Assembly: GCF_003026365.1 (NCBI RefSeq)
Contig: NZ_PYOM01000008.1
Span: forward strand, 1-64,000
DNA: 64,000 bases
Direction: 5' to 3'
Origin: Photobacterium angustum
Lineage (GTDB): Bacteria; Pseudomonadota; Gammaproteobacteria; Enterobacterales; Vibrionaceae
Under the pieces are notes generated by a model, which was given only the letters and a program-made list of their open reading frames with translations, was not told the DNA's origin and searched no databases. This document shows positions 18,409 through 28,613 of the stretch, one piece after another. Position 1 is the stretch's first letter. Each line of letters begins with the position of its first letter. Both the position numbers and the translations under genes were made by a program.

Positions 18409-19863
18409 ATGTTGAAGGGAACTTTAAGGGAGCAACTTCTCGCTCCGATATCACCGGATAATCCAGTAGGAGAGCGTTTAAGAGATCATCCTCAATTAAA
18501 TTTTATCGATGATCAGATGATGAAGGTCGGTACTCTTTCCCATGGAGAAGTGCAATGGCATGAAGTGGAAAGTTGTGCCGTAAGCTTAATTTCAGAGCAC
18601 ACCAAGGATCTGAAATTACTGACAGTGTTGATGCAATGTTTACAGCATCAGGCAACACCAGAGCGTTTTTCATTGTCGATAGGTGTATTGGTTGATTTTC
18701 TCTCTAATTTTTGGCTTGAATGCCAGCCATTTCCTGGGGCGCGTGGTGAAACACATCGTAAAAAATTCTTTAATCAAATTTGTCAGAGAACGTATGTTGC
18801 CGCAGACAAGTTAGATTGGAGCCTATTCGACAGTGATTTAAAACAAGTGTTAGAGGCATTGCTTGAAGAGCTCGATAACCAAGCATCTTCGCTATCACTG
18901 CCTGTAGATATTATTAATGATATTTCTGCTCGTGTTCGCGTTAACTTGGGACAGGCTGGTCGTAATAATCATGAGAATAAAATTAAAGCTCCACAACCAT
19001 CACAAGATGTTGCTGTTTCGTCATCTTCAGTCATTACGAGTCAGACGTCGACTGGAACCCCGATTTCTATTCCTAATTTAGATATAGATAACAGCAGTGA
19101 GCGTGCTTTTAAAAATTCGTTATTGAAAGCGGTAGATTCGCTAAATGAGCTTGGCAGCGATGCAATAAAGCTGAGTATACGTGTGCGTCGTTTTGCTATG
19201 TGGTTTTCAATCAACACCTTACCAGATGCAAATGCTCAAAAAGAAACACAACTAATGCCCGTTTCATCAGATCGTATTAGCGATTATGAAGAGTCTTTAC
19301 AGCGTGGTGCGGATATTGAATTGTGGAGTCGTGTTGAAGAAAGTTTAACTAAGTCACCTTACTGGTTAGATGGTCACTTTCTTAGTTTTCGTATTGCAAA
19401 GGCTTTAGGGTTGGATGATTGGGCTTCAATTATTAAAGATGAACTTCAGTCATTTGTTGATCGCCTACCAGCATTACTGACTTATTCATTCAAAGGACAA
19501 GTTCCTTTTGCGAGTGAAACTACAATCGCTTGGCTTCTTAACCAAGATAAAAGCGTTAAAGTCGCTCAAATAACTCAACAAGGCAGTTGGAATGTAAAGC
19601 GTACAGAAGCATTACAGTTAGCTGAGGATGAAGGGATAGCACCAGCCTTAAGCATGCTTGATGAAGGATTATCACAAGCGACAGAACCCAGAGATGCTTT
19701 CTATTGGCGATTACTATCTGCAGATGTCATGGAAGCTCATTCACTATCTTCCATGGCAACGGTGCAATACCAGACGTTATATCGGCAAGTTAATGAAATG
19801 TCGGTGACTGAATGGGAACCATCATTACTCGCCCAACTTAAAAATAATATTGCCGAACAATAA
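18409..19863 (+). CDS. tssA: TssA-family protein (VasJ)
   Basis: The 484-residue protein opens with an ImpA N-terminal domain (LLAPISPDNPVGERLRDHP, then VDFLSNFWLECQPFPG and RKKFFNQICQR). After a Ser/Thr-rich linker (about 195-225) come helical regions ending in a VasJ-type C-terminal domain. TssA proteins direct baseplate docking and sheath/tube polymerisation; the VasJ class has a different C-terminal part from the dodecameric cap form. A GGAG sequence precedes the ATG. It is followed by tssM. Confidence 0.92.
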   Translation: MLKGTLREQLLAPISPDNPVGERLRDHPQLNFIDDQMMKVGTLSHGEVQWHEVESCAVSLISEHTKDLKLLTVLMQCLQHQATPERFSLSIGVLVDFLSNFWLECQPFPGARGETHRKKFFNQICQRTYVAADKLDWSLFDSDLKQVLEALLEELDNQASSLSLPVDIINDISARVRVNLGQAGRNNHENKIKAPQPSQDVAVSSSSVITSQTSTGTPISIPNLDIDNSSERAFKNSLLKAVDSLNELGSDAIKLSIRVRRFAMWFSINTLPDANAQKETQLMPVSSDRISDYEESLQRGADIELWSRVEESLTKSPYWLDGHFLSFRIAKALGLDDWASIIKDELQSFVDRLPALLTYSFKGQVPFASETTIAWLLNQDKSVKVAQITQQGSWNVKRTEALQLAEDEGIAPALSMLDEGLSQATEPRDAFYWRLLSADVMEAHSLSSMATVQYQTLYRQVNEMSVTEWEPSLLAQLKNNIAEQ

Positions 19864-19879
19864 CACCGGAAAATATCAT

Positions 19880-22800
19880 ATGTTGAATTTAATAAGACCG
19901 ATCATAAATAGGCTTCTTTCAGGTGTTAAATCATCAATGCCTATGCTCATGTTTACAATTTTTATTCTGATTAATGTTGCCATTTGGTGGGCAGGCCCAT
20001 GGTTAAAAATTGGTGACCAACAACCATTCGCCTCTGTGGCATCTCGTATCGTTATGAGTGTTATTTTTTCCTTATGCTGTTTTGCTGTATGGGGATTTAT
20101 GCAATGGCGCAGTTTGAAACGTATTCACAAAGATAATGATCGTGAAGAAAGGTTACTTGAAGATCCGATAAAGCGTTTAGAAGAGCGTCAAGAAACAGAA
20201 TTAAACCAAGTGATGGGGGAGTTGAAACACAGTTTAAATAAGCGTAACTACCTTTATTCCTTACCTTGGTATCTGGTGCTAGGTTTAGAGAATGCAGGCA
20301 AAACAAGCTTAATTAATCGTTCGAGCCAAGATTTTGTATTTTCAAATGTAATGAGAGCCTCAGGTAAGAAAAGTGAAAACCCTTATTCTTTTGACTGGTG
20401 GATTGGTGATGATGCAGTATTAATTGATCCTGATGGGGAGTTGTTAACTCAGCGCCAAAATGAGAAAGATAATGATGGTGAGATGGAGCGCCGCCTTTGG
20501 TTAAACTTTGTTAACTGGCTTGAAAAAACACGATCTCAGCGTCCATTAAACGGTGTTGTAATTGCACTAGATATTGAGCACTTAGCGAGCTCTACGGTAT
20601 CTGAACGTCGTGCGTACGCGAACCTTTTGCGTGCACGTTTGAGGGAATTAATGGAAATTCTCTCTACCCGTATGCCTGTATATATAACGTTGACAAAGTT
20701 TGACCTTTTGCATGGTTTTGAACCCTATTTCCGAAGCTATACTCAAAGCCAACGTGAAGAGGTCATGGGATTTACATTCTCGCTTGATACTGTTGAAGAC
20801 TTTGATAAATGGCTTACTGAATTCGATAATGACTATGAAGAGTTTATTAATCGAATTAATGATTCTTTGCCTGCGGCATTGCGTCATGCAACGGATAGTG
20901 ATGATAGGGCTGCCATTTATAGTTTCTCTCGCCAGATAGCAGGCTTACATCACATACTAAAGCAGCTATTAAATGATGCTTTTGTCAGTGACCAATTCTC
21001 AACACCAGCCCTTATTCGTGGTATGTACTTTCTGTCTGTTTATCAACAGGGCGTACCAACAGATGTGTTTGTTGATGCTTCTTCCCGTCGATATGGGCTG
21101 TCGAATAGTATTAACAGTGCGCAGCACTCGAAAAACTCAACCACTTACTTTATCAAGAAACTTTTTAGTGAAGTTATTTATCCTGAGGCGGGTATAGCGT
21201 CAGATAGTTTACGTGTGATAAAGCACAAACGAAGGGTGATGGCTGTATCTGTTCTTGCTTGTTCAATTGCTTCTGTTCTCTTAATTGGTAGCTGGCAACG
21301 TTATTATCAGCAGAATATCTCACATCAAAACGCTGTTCTTGAGCAAGTTAGTGAATTTAAGGACGAATATTCTGATGTGAAATTGATGCGAACGGAGCAG
21401 GAACTATTAGAGCCTTTAAATTCAATTCGCAATGCCACCTTAGAATTTGGAGTATTTCAAGATAAGTCAAAATATTTATCAGATATGGGGTTATATCAGG
21501 GGCACGCTATTGGACCTAAGGTAGAAGAAACGTATTTGGGGCTTTTACAGTTTCGTTTTTTACCCGCATTAATGAAGCAACTTGCTTTGGATATGAAAAA
21601 TGCTGATTCAGAGCAACAAGAGCTGGCTGCATTACGTACTTTTAGAATGCTAACAGATCTAAGTGGCCGCCAAAATAATATTGTATTAAGTTACTTTTCG
21701 AGCTTATGGCAACACGCATTTCCTAATGACGCAAAAACTCAAGATCAGCTATTAGAACACTTAAATTATGCTTTGCTGCATACTGATTTACAGGGACTGC
21801 GAAATCAAAGAAACAAGAGTGCGGCCGCAGTATTAAAACCTTATGATAACTTAATTGGCAATACACAGAGCGCTCTTAGCTCTGTTGCTCTAGCGGATCG
21901 TGTTTATGACAGCTTAAAGCGATCAGCTGCTGAAACTTTAGGTGCACCGCTGAATTTGAAGAAGTCTGTTGGACCTATGTTTGAATCTGTTTTCGAAGAA
22001 CGTGTTCAAGATAATGCACTAGTTATCTCACAATTGTTAACTCGCAAAGGTTTTAATAGCTACTTTTTACCTAAGGTTGAATCTTTATCTGATATCGCGT
22101 TGGCTGACAGTTGGGTTCTTGGTGAATCAACAGTTGCGAAGTTTAGTGAAGAAGACAAGCAGGTTTTACGTAATAAAATTCGCGATTTATATGTAGAAGA
22201 TTACATAAATACTTGGCAGCTTGCTCTTAATAACCTAGATATAAAATATTTCTCAGATATTGATGAAGCGGTAAGTATCTTAGGGAACCTTGTAGGTCAT
22301 AATCAACCAATAGAACGTTTTGTTAAAACCGTTGACGTTAACACAAAGCTATTTCCTAAGTTATCTGAAAATGATGATGCACGTTTAGCAATGATGAAAT
22401 CTCCTCAATACCGTGTTGCTTCTACGATTGCATTGCCGTTTGCTGATATAGATTCAATGTTAGAAAAAAATGGTAATCAACCAGCATACTTACAAGAAGT
22501 AATGTCTTCGGTACAAAAACTTTATCATTACATGAAGGCAATTCAAGATGCTCCAGATAAAGGAAAAGCTGCACTAGAAGCAACGAAGGAAAGGTTAGCA
22601 TTAAAAAATAACGATCCAATTTTCGCATTAAACCAAATGGCGACAAATTTGCCAGCACCGCTTGATACCTTAGTTAAAGGTATTGCTGATGAGAGTTGGT
22701 ATGTACTAAAACAAGAAGCAATTAAGTATGTCGAAGTTCGCTGGCAAAATGATGTTTATAAAGAATATCAAGAGAAGCTGATGACACGTTATCCATTTAA

Positions 22801-23419
22801 TCATAATGCGTCGAAAGATGTATCGTTAAAAGATTTTGAGTCATTTTTTGCGCCTGATGGAACATTGGATAATTTCTATGAAAATGATCTGAAGCTATTT
22901 GTAGATGACAATATTTCTTTGGGAAACAGTGGTGAAAACTCAATACTACGTGGTGATGTGCTGAAGCAATTTGAGAGCGCTAAGAAAATTCAACATGCAT
23001 TCTTTAACCGTAAAGGGCTGTTGGATGTCGAGTTTACAATTGAGCCTGTTAGTTTAAGTGCAAATCAACTTCGCAGTGTTATTAATGTTGATGGTCAATA
23101 TATCGAGTTTAGTCATGGTCCTCGTCATCCAACAGAGGTTATATGGCCAAATACTCTTCGAGAAACGGCAATTTCTAAGCTTTCTTTAGTGCCTTCGGCA
23201 GCAAACTTGTCACCAAGAGCTGTAACTGTACAAGGGCCTTGGGCATTCTTCCGATTATTAGAAAAAGGAGAAGTTGTAAGCGCAAGTTCTACTAGTGTGG
23301 ATTACAAGTTTGCGCTTGATGGTGGGGATGTCGTTTATCGTTTAAATTCGGAAGCGGATGCCAATCCTTTTACTACGTCATTGTTTAAGAACTTTAAATT
23401 AAGTAAGACGTTATATTGA
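19880..23419 (+). CDS. tssM: TssM inner-membrane protein (VasK/IcmF)
   Basis: The start is placed at ATG 19880 (MLNLIRPIINRL), preceded by CCGGA; an upstream TTG at 19850 lies inside tssA. The ~1179-residue protein has two N-terminal membrane helices (about 18-38 and 55-72), a cytosolic NTPase-like domain with an intact Walker A GLENAGKTS at about 135, a third helix (about 440-460, VSVLACSIASVLLIGSW) and a long periplasmic part. The C-terminal beta domain (for example VQGPWAFFRLLEKGEV) binds TssJ. TssM with TssL and TssJ forms the trans-envelope channel. It is the last gene of the continuous operon. Confidence 0.97.
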   Translation: MLNLIRPIINRLLSGVKSSMPMLMFTIFILINVAIWWAGPWLKIGDQQPFASVASRIVMSVIFSLCCFAVWGFMQWRSLKRIHKDNDREERLLEDPIKRLEERQETELNQVMGELKHSLNKRNYLYSLPWYLVLGLENAGKTSLINRSSQDFVFSNVMRASGKKSENPYSFDWWIGDDAVLIDPDGELLTQRQNEKDNDGEMERRLWLNFVNWLEKTRSQRPLNGVVIALDIEHLASSTVSERRAYANLLRARLRELMEILSTRMPVYITLTKFDLLHGFEPYFRSYTQSQREEVMGFTFSLDTVEDFDKWLTEFDNDYEEFINRINDSLPAALRHATDSDDRAAIYSFSRQIAGLHHILKQLLNDAFVSDQFSTPALIRGMYFLSVYQQGVPTDVFVDASSRRYGLSNSINSAQHSKNSTTYFIKKLFSEVIYPEAGIASDSLRVIKHKRRVMAVSVLACSIASVLLIGSWQRYYQQNISHQNAVLEQVSEFKDEYSDVKLMRTEQELLEPLNSIRNATLEFGVFQDKSKYLSDMGLYQGHAIGPKVEETYLGLLQFRFLPALMKQLALDMKNADSEQQELAALRTFRMLTDLSGRQNNIVLSYFSSLWQHAFPNDAKTQDQLLEHLNYALLHTDLQGLRNQRNKSAAAVLKPYDNLIGNTQSALSSVALADRVYDSLKRSAAETLGAPLNLKKSVGPMFESVFEERVQDNALVISQLLTRKGFNSYFLPKVESLSDIALADSWVLGESTVAKFSEEDKQVLRNKIRDLYVEDYINTWQLALNNLDIKYFSDIDEAVSILGNLVGHNQPIERFVKTVDVNTKLFPKLSENDDARLAMMKSPQYRVASTIALPFADIDSMLEKNGNQPAYLQEVMSSVQKLYHYMKAIQDAPDKGKAALEATKERLALKNNDPIFALNQMATNLPAPLDTLVKGIADESWYVLKQEAIKYVEVRWQNDVYKEYQEKLMTRYPFNHNASKDVSLKDFESFFAPDGTLDNFYENDLKLFVDDNISLGNSGENSILRGDVLKQFESAKKIQHAFFNRKGLLDVEFTIEPVSLSANQLRSVINVDGQYIEFSHGPRHPTEVIWPNTLRETAISKLSLVPSAANLSPRAVTVQGPWAFFRLLEKGEVVSASSTSVDYKFALDGGDVVYRLNSEADANPFTTSLFKNFKLSKTLY

Positions 23420-23429
23420 TCAATTATAA

Positions 23430-23464
23430 AATGGTGGGAGCGAGTCATTTCGCTTCCCACCATG
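23430..23464 (+). terminator. Hairpin after tssM, possible operon terminator
   Basis: ATGGTGGGA-GCGA pairs with TCGC-TTCCCACCAT around a short loop, with one bulge. The stem is long and GC-rich but is followed by ATGATTTGATC, not a clean T run, so it could act as an mRNA 3' end stabiliser or a Rho-assisted terminator. Confidence 0.5.
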
Positions 23465-23737
23465 ATTTGATCTAAGTTAACTTTCTAATTTTATTGCCTT
23501 TCGATGATATAGAGAAAATCGGGCATTAATGTGCATTATTACATTACTCCTTTTATCGCCCTATTATCCGGTATGAGCTAAAAGATTAGGGAAAACAGAA
23601 AAATTATGGCGGAAATAGATATGACTAGGTTTTTAAGAGTAAATGGGTTGCTATAAATATTTCAGAAATACGGGCAAATTATTGCCTACGTACATTATTT
23701 AGTATTATTACGTTCAGTAAATTTAAAGGGCTATCTG
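23465..23737. other. Leader region of the PAAR gene
   Basis: This stretch has no ORF. GGGCAA-ATTA-TTGCC at 23669-23684 is an inverted repeat sharing GGGCAA with the hcp-upstream palindromes. Read as a sigma-54 site it has GG-N10-GC with TTGC but a poor -24 box, so the assignment is weak. AAAGGGC precedes the PAAR ATG. Confidence 0.35.
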
Positions 23738-24091
23738 ATGAGTAATGACGTAATAACGGTTGGCAGTAAAACCACAACTGGCGGCTCTGTTATATCAGGT
23801 CACGGCGGTGTAATTATAAATGGACAAAAGGTTGCCCTTGTTGGTGATATTGCAACTTGTCCATGTGGAAGCAAAAGTTGCAGTGGTCAAGGGCCTATTA
23901 TTGCTCAGTCACCAAGAGCTGCAAATGTGTCAGGTACAAATCTAGCACGAGTAGGTGATTTTGTTGATACTGGGTGTGGTAGCTGTTTTCTTGAAGCAAG
24001 TTCTCATCAGGTAAGTTTGAGCACATCAACCGCCACCAATTTAAATATGGGAAGTGGTGTTAACTTTGGTAATGGCGTCAATATTAATTAA
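23738..24091 (+). CDS. PAAR-domain spike tip protein
   Basis: The 117-residue protein is almost entirely a PAAR domain: VITVGSKTTTGGSVISG at the start, GQKVALVGDIATCPCG and LARVGDFVDTGCGSC later. PAAR proteins form the conical zinc-bound tip on the VgrG trimer and may carry extensions. Several cysteines (CPCG, SC, GCGSC) could bind metal. There is no toxin domain in frame. After the stop, another frame continues with similar Asn/Gly-rich sequence, suggesting a possible lost C-terminal extension. It lies 318 bp after tssM in the same direction, which supports it as the tip for this system. Confidence 0.9.
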   Translation: MSNDVITVGSKTTTGGSVISGHGGVIINGQKVALVGDIATCPCGSKSCSGQGPIIAQSPRAANVSGTNLARVGDFVDTGCGSCFLEASSHQVSLSTSTATNLNMGSGVNFGNGVNIN

Positions 24092-24261
24092 TAGTAGTAA
24101 TGTCAATATTGGTAATGTTGTAACCTTTGGTTCTCATTTAAGTACAACAGCAGGAATTAACAAATATTTCTTCTGGCTCGTTGTGATTGAATCAATAAGA
24201 GCTCTGTTTACGGTTATGTATTCAGAGCTTCATTTTCTTTTTCTAAGTTTTTAATTAAGTA

Positions 24262-25095
24262 TTAAAACAGGCGGCGTTTTAATCCTGTTCTTTCTAATAT
24301 TCTGGTTGAGATCTCTTCAACGGACATACTGGATGTGTTGATATAAGGGATCGCCTCTCTGCGAAATAAACTCTCTACACTGAACAGCTCAGACTCACAC
24401 TGGCTTTCACTGGCATAATCACTATTGGCGAGTCGGTTGTTTCGGATTTCTGTCAACCTCTCTGGATCTATAGTTAGGCCAAAAAGTTTATGTCTATGTA
24501 TTTCAAATTCAGGCAGTAAACGAAGTTTGGCAAGATCTTCGGCAATAAATGGGTAGTTCACCACTCTTAAACCAAATTGCATTGCCATGTAAAGGCTGGT
24601 GGGTGTTTTCCCACTGCGTGACACGCCAAGTAATATCAAATCAGCGTCCTCTAAACCACGAAGAGAAATACCGTCATCGTGGGAAAGGGTGTATTCGATA
24701 GCCGCTATTCGATCAAAATAACCGTCTTGATCCTTACCAACACTGTGTGAGCGTTGTAGTTGTGGCTTTGGTTCTAATTGTAGATCGTCGGCAACAAAAT
24801 TAACCATGGTTTGTAATACATCGTAGAACAGGGCATTGGCTGACAGTAACTGTTGTTTAATTTCAGGTACGACCATAGAGAAGAAAACCAAAGGCTTTTC
24901 TCCCGTCGCTAAAAAAGATCGTTCAAGCTCTTTAATAACTTCAGCGACCTTGTGCCCATTTTCTATGAAAGGAAAGGTCTGTTCATTGACTTTCAATGGA
25001 AATTGCGCAAGGACAGCATGTCCAACTGTCTGACAAGTAATAGCGGTTCCATCAGAAATGTAGAATACGTCACGAGTTCTAATTTTGGGATGCAT
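24262..25095 (-). CDS. ppsR: PEP synthase regulatory protein (kinase/pyrophosphorylase)
   Basis: The 277-residue protein begins [20 protein letters not shown], the family N-terminus, and has the P-loop-like [15 protein letters not shown] near residue 155 and [16 protein letters not shown]. The family (DUF299, PpsR/YdiA) both inactivates PEP synthase by ADP-dependent threonine phosphorylation and reactivates it by phosphate-dependent dephosphorylation. It is divergent from ppsA, its target, as in E. coli and Vibrio. Length is normal. Confidence 0.96.
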   Translation of the reverse strand: MHPKIRTRDVFYISDGTAITCQTVGHAVLAQFPLKVNEQTFPFIENGHKVAEVIKELERSFLATGEKPLVFFSMVVPEIKQQLLSANALFYDVLQTMVNFVADDLQLEPKPQLQRSHSVGKDQDGYFDRIAAIEYTLSHDDGISLRGLEDADLILLGVSRSGKTPTSLYMAMQFGLRVVNYPFIAEDLAKLRLLPEFEIHRHKLFGLTIDPERLTEIRNNRLANSDYASESQCESELFSVESLFRREAIPYINTSSMSVEEISTRILERTGLKRRLF

Positions 25096-25213
25096 AATAA
25101 GTTTAAATCATGAAATAAATTTAGATAAGATGCGTTTAAGGTATAGAAAAGTAATCAAACATTTTGCTACCAAGTCCACAACCTGACTTAAAAGTGAAAA
25201 TTTTTTCCCGATT

Positions 25214-25231
25214 AAAGCAAACGTTTGCCTT
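25214..25231. promoter_or_regulatory. PurR/LacI-type operator upstream of ppsA
   Basis: AAAGCAAACGTTTGCCTT contains the perfect palindrome GCAAACGTTTGC at 25217-25228 with the central CG typical of LacI-family operators. It matches the core of the PurR consensus closely and Cra sites less well. It lies 41 bp before the ppsA start, so a repressor bound here should block ppsA. Which protein binds is inference. Confidence 0.6.
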
Positions 25232-25268
25232 TTCTTTACATGGTAGTTGATTATTGTTGGAGAAACAC

Positions 25269-27644
25269 ATGCAAAAGCACACCCTTTGGTTCAATACGTT
25301 ATCAATGAATGATGTGAACCAAGTTGGCGGTAAGAATGCCTCGCTTGGTGAAATGGTATCAAACCTTTCAAATGCGGGAGTGTCTGTTCCTAACGGATTC
25401 GCGACTACCTCTTACGCATTCCATGAGTTTTTAGAGTATGAAGGGCTGAATAATCGTATTTACGATTTGCTAGGTACTCTTGATGTCAATGACGTAGATG
25501 CACTACGTGAAACAGGCGCTACCATCCGTAATTGGATTTTAGATGCGCCGTTTCCACTTGAACTAGAGCAGAGCATCCGTCGTGATTACCTTGAATTGAT
25601 TGACGGTAATCAAGCACTTTCCGTTGCGGTTCGTTCGTCTGCGACCGCAGAAGATTTGCCTGATGCTTCCTTTGCGGGTCAACAAGAAACATTTCTTAAT
25701 GTAAAAGGTGTTGATGCGGTATTAGAGGCAACGAAACACGTTTATGCTTCGCTATTTAATGATCGTGCGATTTCTTATCGCGTGCACCAAGGTTTTGATC
25801 ATAAGGGCATTGCACTGTCTGCTGGTATTCAGCGCATGGTGCGCTCCGATAAAGCAGCGTCAGGTGTAATGTTTACGCTTGATACTGAATCAGGCTTTGA
25901 TCAAGTGGTGTTTATTACCTCATCTTGGGGTTTAGGTGAAATGGTGGTTCAGGGGGCAGTTAACCCTGATGAGTTTTATGTCCATAAACCAATGCTAGAA
26001 GCTGGGCATGCACCGATTGTTAGAAAGAATTTTGGTTCAAAACTCATCAAAATGATCTATTCAGATAATCAAGAAATTGGTAAACAAGTAGACATTGTTG
26101 ATACCACAGATGAAGAACAATATCAGTTCTCGATTAATGATGAAGAAATTAAAGAGCTTGCTAAACAAGCAATGATCATTGAAAAGCACTATCAACGTCC
26201 GATGGATATTGAATGGGCGAAAGATGGCATTGATGGCAAGCTTTACATTGTTCAAGCGCGCCCAGAAACAGTGTGTTCGCAAGAATCTCAAAATGTAATT
26301 GAGCGTTATGAGCTGAATAATAAAGCGGATGTGTTATTAGAAGGTCGCGCGATTGGGCAGCGTATTGGTAGCGGTAAAGTACGTCTGGTTGATTCGCTTG
26401 ATCAAATGTCACTGGTTCAAGAAGGGGATGTCCTTGTTACTGATATGACAGATCCTGATTGGGAACCTGTAATGAAACGTGCTTCTGCGATTATTACTAA
26501 CCGTGGCGGTCGTACTTGCCATGCTGCCATTATCGCTCGTGAATTAGGCATCCCTGCGATTGTTGGTTGTGGTAACGCGACAGAAGTCTTAACAGATGGC
26601 ACAACGATTACTGCTTCTTGCGCGGAAGGTGAAACAGGTTATGTTTACCAAGGTGAATTGAATTATGAAGTTCGACGCTCTGCGGTAGATGAATTACCAA
26701 TATTACCAACCAAAGTGATGATGAACGTAGGTAATCCAGAGCGTGCGTTTGATTTTGCACAATTACCGAATGAAGGCGTAGGTTTAGCGCGTTTAGAATT
26801 TATCATTAATAAAATGATTGGTATTCACCCGAAAGCATTATTGAACTTTGATGCACAAAGTGTTGAGTTAAAAGCGCAAATTCGAGAGAAAATTAAGGGC
26901 TATAACGATCCTATTGATTTTTATGTTAGCAAGTTAACTGAAGGCATCTCAACCATTGCTGCGGCATTCTGGCCTAAGCGTGTGATTGTTCGTATGTCTG
27001 ATTTCAAATCGAATGAGTACAGTAACTTAATTGGTGGTAAAGAATTTGAACCCCATGAAGAAAACCCAATGTTAGGTTTCCGTGGTGCTTCTCGTTATAT
27101 ATCACCGGTATTTGAAGATTGCTTTGAACTGGAAACACAAGCGATAAAACGTGTTCGTAATGAAATGGGCTTAAAGAACGTTGAAATTATGATCCCGTTT
27201 GTACGTACGCCAAGTGAAGCTGCATCTGTTATTGAGTTACTGGCGAAAAATGATTTACGCCGTGGCGATCAAGGGCTGAAAGTGATCATGATGTGTGAAC
27301 TGCCATCAAATGCCGTATTAGCGGATGATTTCTTAAAGTACTTTGACGGTTTCTCGATTGGTTCGAACGATATGACGCAACTAACGCTTGGTTTGGATCG
27401 TGACTCTGGTGATGTTGCGCATCTCTTTGATGAGCGTAATCCTGCGGTTAAAGCAATGCTGAAAATGGCGATTGATGCTGCAACGAAAGCGGGTAAGTAC
27501 GTCGGTATTTGTGGTCAAGGACCATCAGATCATGACGATTTAGCAAAATGGTTAATGGAACAAGGTATTAGTTCTGTTTCACTAAACCCTGATACTGTGA
27601 TCGATACTTGGTTAAAGCTAGGTGATGTAAATAAAAATCATTAA
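25269..27644 (+). CDS. ppsA: Phosphoenolpyruvate synthase
   Basis: The start is placed at ATG 25269 ([13 protein letters not shown]), eight bases after GGAG; an upstream TTG at 25254 overlaps that ribosome site. The 791-residue enzyme converts pyruvate, ATP and water to PEP, AMP and phosphate for gluconeogenesis. The N-terminal ATP-binding domain has [24 protein letters not shown]. The swivelling domain has [21 protein letters not shown] with the phospho-carrier His at about 418; the regulatory Thr targeted by PpsR is just before it. The C-terminal TIM barrel has GFRGASRY and [17 protein letters not shown]. It is monocistronic with its own terminator. Confidence 0.98.
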   Translation: MQKHTLWFNTLSMNDVNQVGGKNASLGEMVSNLSNAGVSVPNGFATTSYAFHEFLEYEGLNNRIYDLLGTLDVNDVDALRETGATIRNWILDAPFPLELEQSIRRDYLELIDGNQALSVAVRSSATAEDLPDASFAGQQETFLNVKGVDAVLEATKHVYASLFNDRAISYRVHQGFDHKGIALSAGIQRMVRSDKAASGVMFTLDTESGFDQVVFITSSWGLGEMVVQGAVNPDEFYVHKPMLEAGHAPIVRKNFGSKLIKMIYSDNQEIGKQVDIVDTTDEEQYQFSINDEEIKELAKQAMIIEKHYQRPMDIEWAKDGIDGKLYIVQARPETVCSQESQNVIERYELNNKADVLLEGRAIGQRIGSGKVRLVDSLDQMSLVQEGDVLVTDMTDPDWEPVMKRASAIITNRGGRTCHAAIIARELGIPAIVGCGNATEVLTDGTTITASCAEGETGYVYQGELNYEVRRSAVDELPILPTKVMMNVGNPERAFDFAQLPNEGVGLARLEFIINKMIGIHPKALLNFDAQSVELKAQIREKIKGYNDPIDFYVSKLTEGISTIAAAFWPKRVIVRMSDFKSNEYSNLIGGKEFEPHEENPMLGFRGASRYISPVFEDCFELETQAIKRVRNEMGLKNVEIMIPFVRTPSEAASVIELLAKNDLRRGDQGLKVIMMCELPSNAVLADDFLKYFDGFSIGSNDMTQLTLGLDRDSGDVAHLFDERNPAVKAMLKMAIDAATKAGKYVGICGQGPSDHDDLAKWLMEQGISSVSLNPDTVIDTWLKLGDVNKNH

Positions 27645-27680
27645 CAGACAGGTTAGGTTTAGTTGCTAAAGGTAAAATTA

Positions 27681-27708
27681 AGCTCTGATTATTGATCAGA
27701 GCTTTTTT
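27681..27708 (+). terminator. Rho-independent terminator of ppsA
   Basis: AGCTCTGAT / ATCAGAGCT forms a perfect 9-bp stem with a 5-nt loop, followed by TTTTTT. Confidence 0.93.
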
Positions 27709-27755
27709 ATAGCAGATCGAAAATTAAATGTCGTACACCTAAGTTAGGAGGACAT

Positions 27756-28160
27756 ATGGTTGTTATTGAGCGTTTTTCTTTTGTACATGAAGCGCATATA
27801 GCGAAAGCTAATCTAGAAAGTGCCGGTATTCACTGTTACCTTGCCGACGAGTTCACGGTCAATACACAGTGGCTCTATTCTAATGCAATAGGGGGGGTAC
27901 GTTTGATGGTGGAAGAAAAAGATATAGAGTCAGCGAGAGTGCTGCTTGTAAGTGATTTTTCTGATGCGCTAGAAGAACAAATACCACCTTTTGACAACGA
28001 GCATGAACATTGTGCTTACTGCGGTAGTCATGATGTAGTTACTTATACGAAAGGTAAGCGCCCAGCATTTTTAATGTTTATTGTGCTAGGTTTCCCTTTG
28101 TTTACATATCAACATGGTTATAAATGCAACCAGTGTGGTAAATTTAGTGAGGAGTTGTAA
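27756..28160 (+). CDS. DUF2007-type protein with zinc ribbon and membrane segment
   Basis: The 134-residue protein starts with a DUF2007-like region (about 1-72; FSFVHEAHIAKANLESAGI and VRLMVEEKDIESARVLL), a small alpha-beta fold also called a putative signal-transducing domain. It is followed by a split zinc-ribbon-like pair, CAYCG at about 87 and CNQCGKF near the C-terminus, separated by one hydrophobic segment (AFLMFIVLGFPLF). The topology suggests a metal-binding knuckle at the inner membrane. GGAGG lies upstream of the ATG. The function of the family is unknown. Confidence 0.8.
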   Translation: MVVIERFSFVHEAHIAKANLESAGIHCYLADEFTVNTQWLYSNAIGGVRLMVEEKDIESARVLLVSDFSDALEEQIPPFDNEHEHCAYCGSHDVVTYTKGKRPAFLMFIVLGFPLFTYQHGYKCNQCGKFSEEL

Positions 28161-28406
28161 AACTATTTAGTATTAGCTTAATGCTATTACTTATCCACAC
28201 GCTGTTACTTCTGTTTTAAAAGAATGCTTAACGGGATACGATAACAGAACGTTAATCTAGATACTTCAGTTTATTTTATGGCATAACGACTATTCTATGT
28301 CTGTCATTTATCACCCTTTTTTCTAGTACGTAACCTTGAACTTTTAAAAATGATCACGTTTTTTAAAAGTAGTTGATTATTCAATTAAATAGTGCGTTAT
28401 ATCTGT

Positions 28407-28434
28407 TTGAAGAGTTTTTAGTTTGATATATGAT
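28407..28434 (+). promoter_or_regulatory. Sigma-70-like promoter for a candidate sRNA
   Basis: TTGAAG (28407-28412) and TATGAT (28429-28434) are separated by 16 bp. They match four and five of six consensus positions and point at a start near 28441, exactly where a structured segment begins. Confidence 0.5.
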
Positions 28435-28440
28435 TACCTC

Positions 28441-28522
28441 ATCAATTTTCCTGAATTGATAAAAAATAATTGATGGTTCGCACACCCATCGACATAAAGA
28501 CCGCTCCTTGTGAGCGGTTTTT
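28441..28522 (+). ncRNA. Candidate small RNA, about 82 nt
   Basis: Three stem-loops lie in a row in a gap without ORFs: ATCAATT-TTCCTG-AATTGAT (28441-28460), GATGG-TTCGCACAC-CCATC (about 28472-28490), and a terminator ACCGCTC-CTTGT-GAGCGGT followed by TTTTTC (28500-28522). A promoter-like sequence ends just before the first stem. An A/T-rich single-stranded stretch (AAAAAATAATT) between the first two hairpins could serve Hfq. It resembles none of the common enterobacterial sRNAs I can recall (Spot 42, GcvB, CyaR, Qrr). Alternative: a stand-alone terminator of the upstream DUF2007 gene. Confidence 0.5.
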
Positions 28523-28613
28523 CTGTTTATGGTCATTTAACGCTAAATTTTCTAATTAAATAAGATTAGAAAAATATGAGTAATAAAGACTACTGTCATT
28601 TATTCATACTTTA

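Noticed and set aside
23665..23685. Sigma-54 promoter for the PAAR gene
   Set aside because: GG-N10-GC spacing is right and TTGC is present, but the -24 box reads CGGGCAA and the site is better explained as an inverted repeat. Noted only within the leader entry.
24054..24254. 66-codon ORF overlapping the end of the PAAR gene as a separate gene
   Set aside because: It starts with GTG inside the PAAR frame without a ribosome site. I treat it only as a possible frameshifted continuation.
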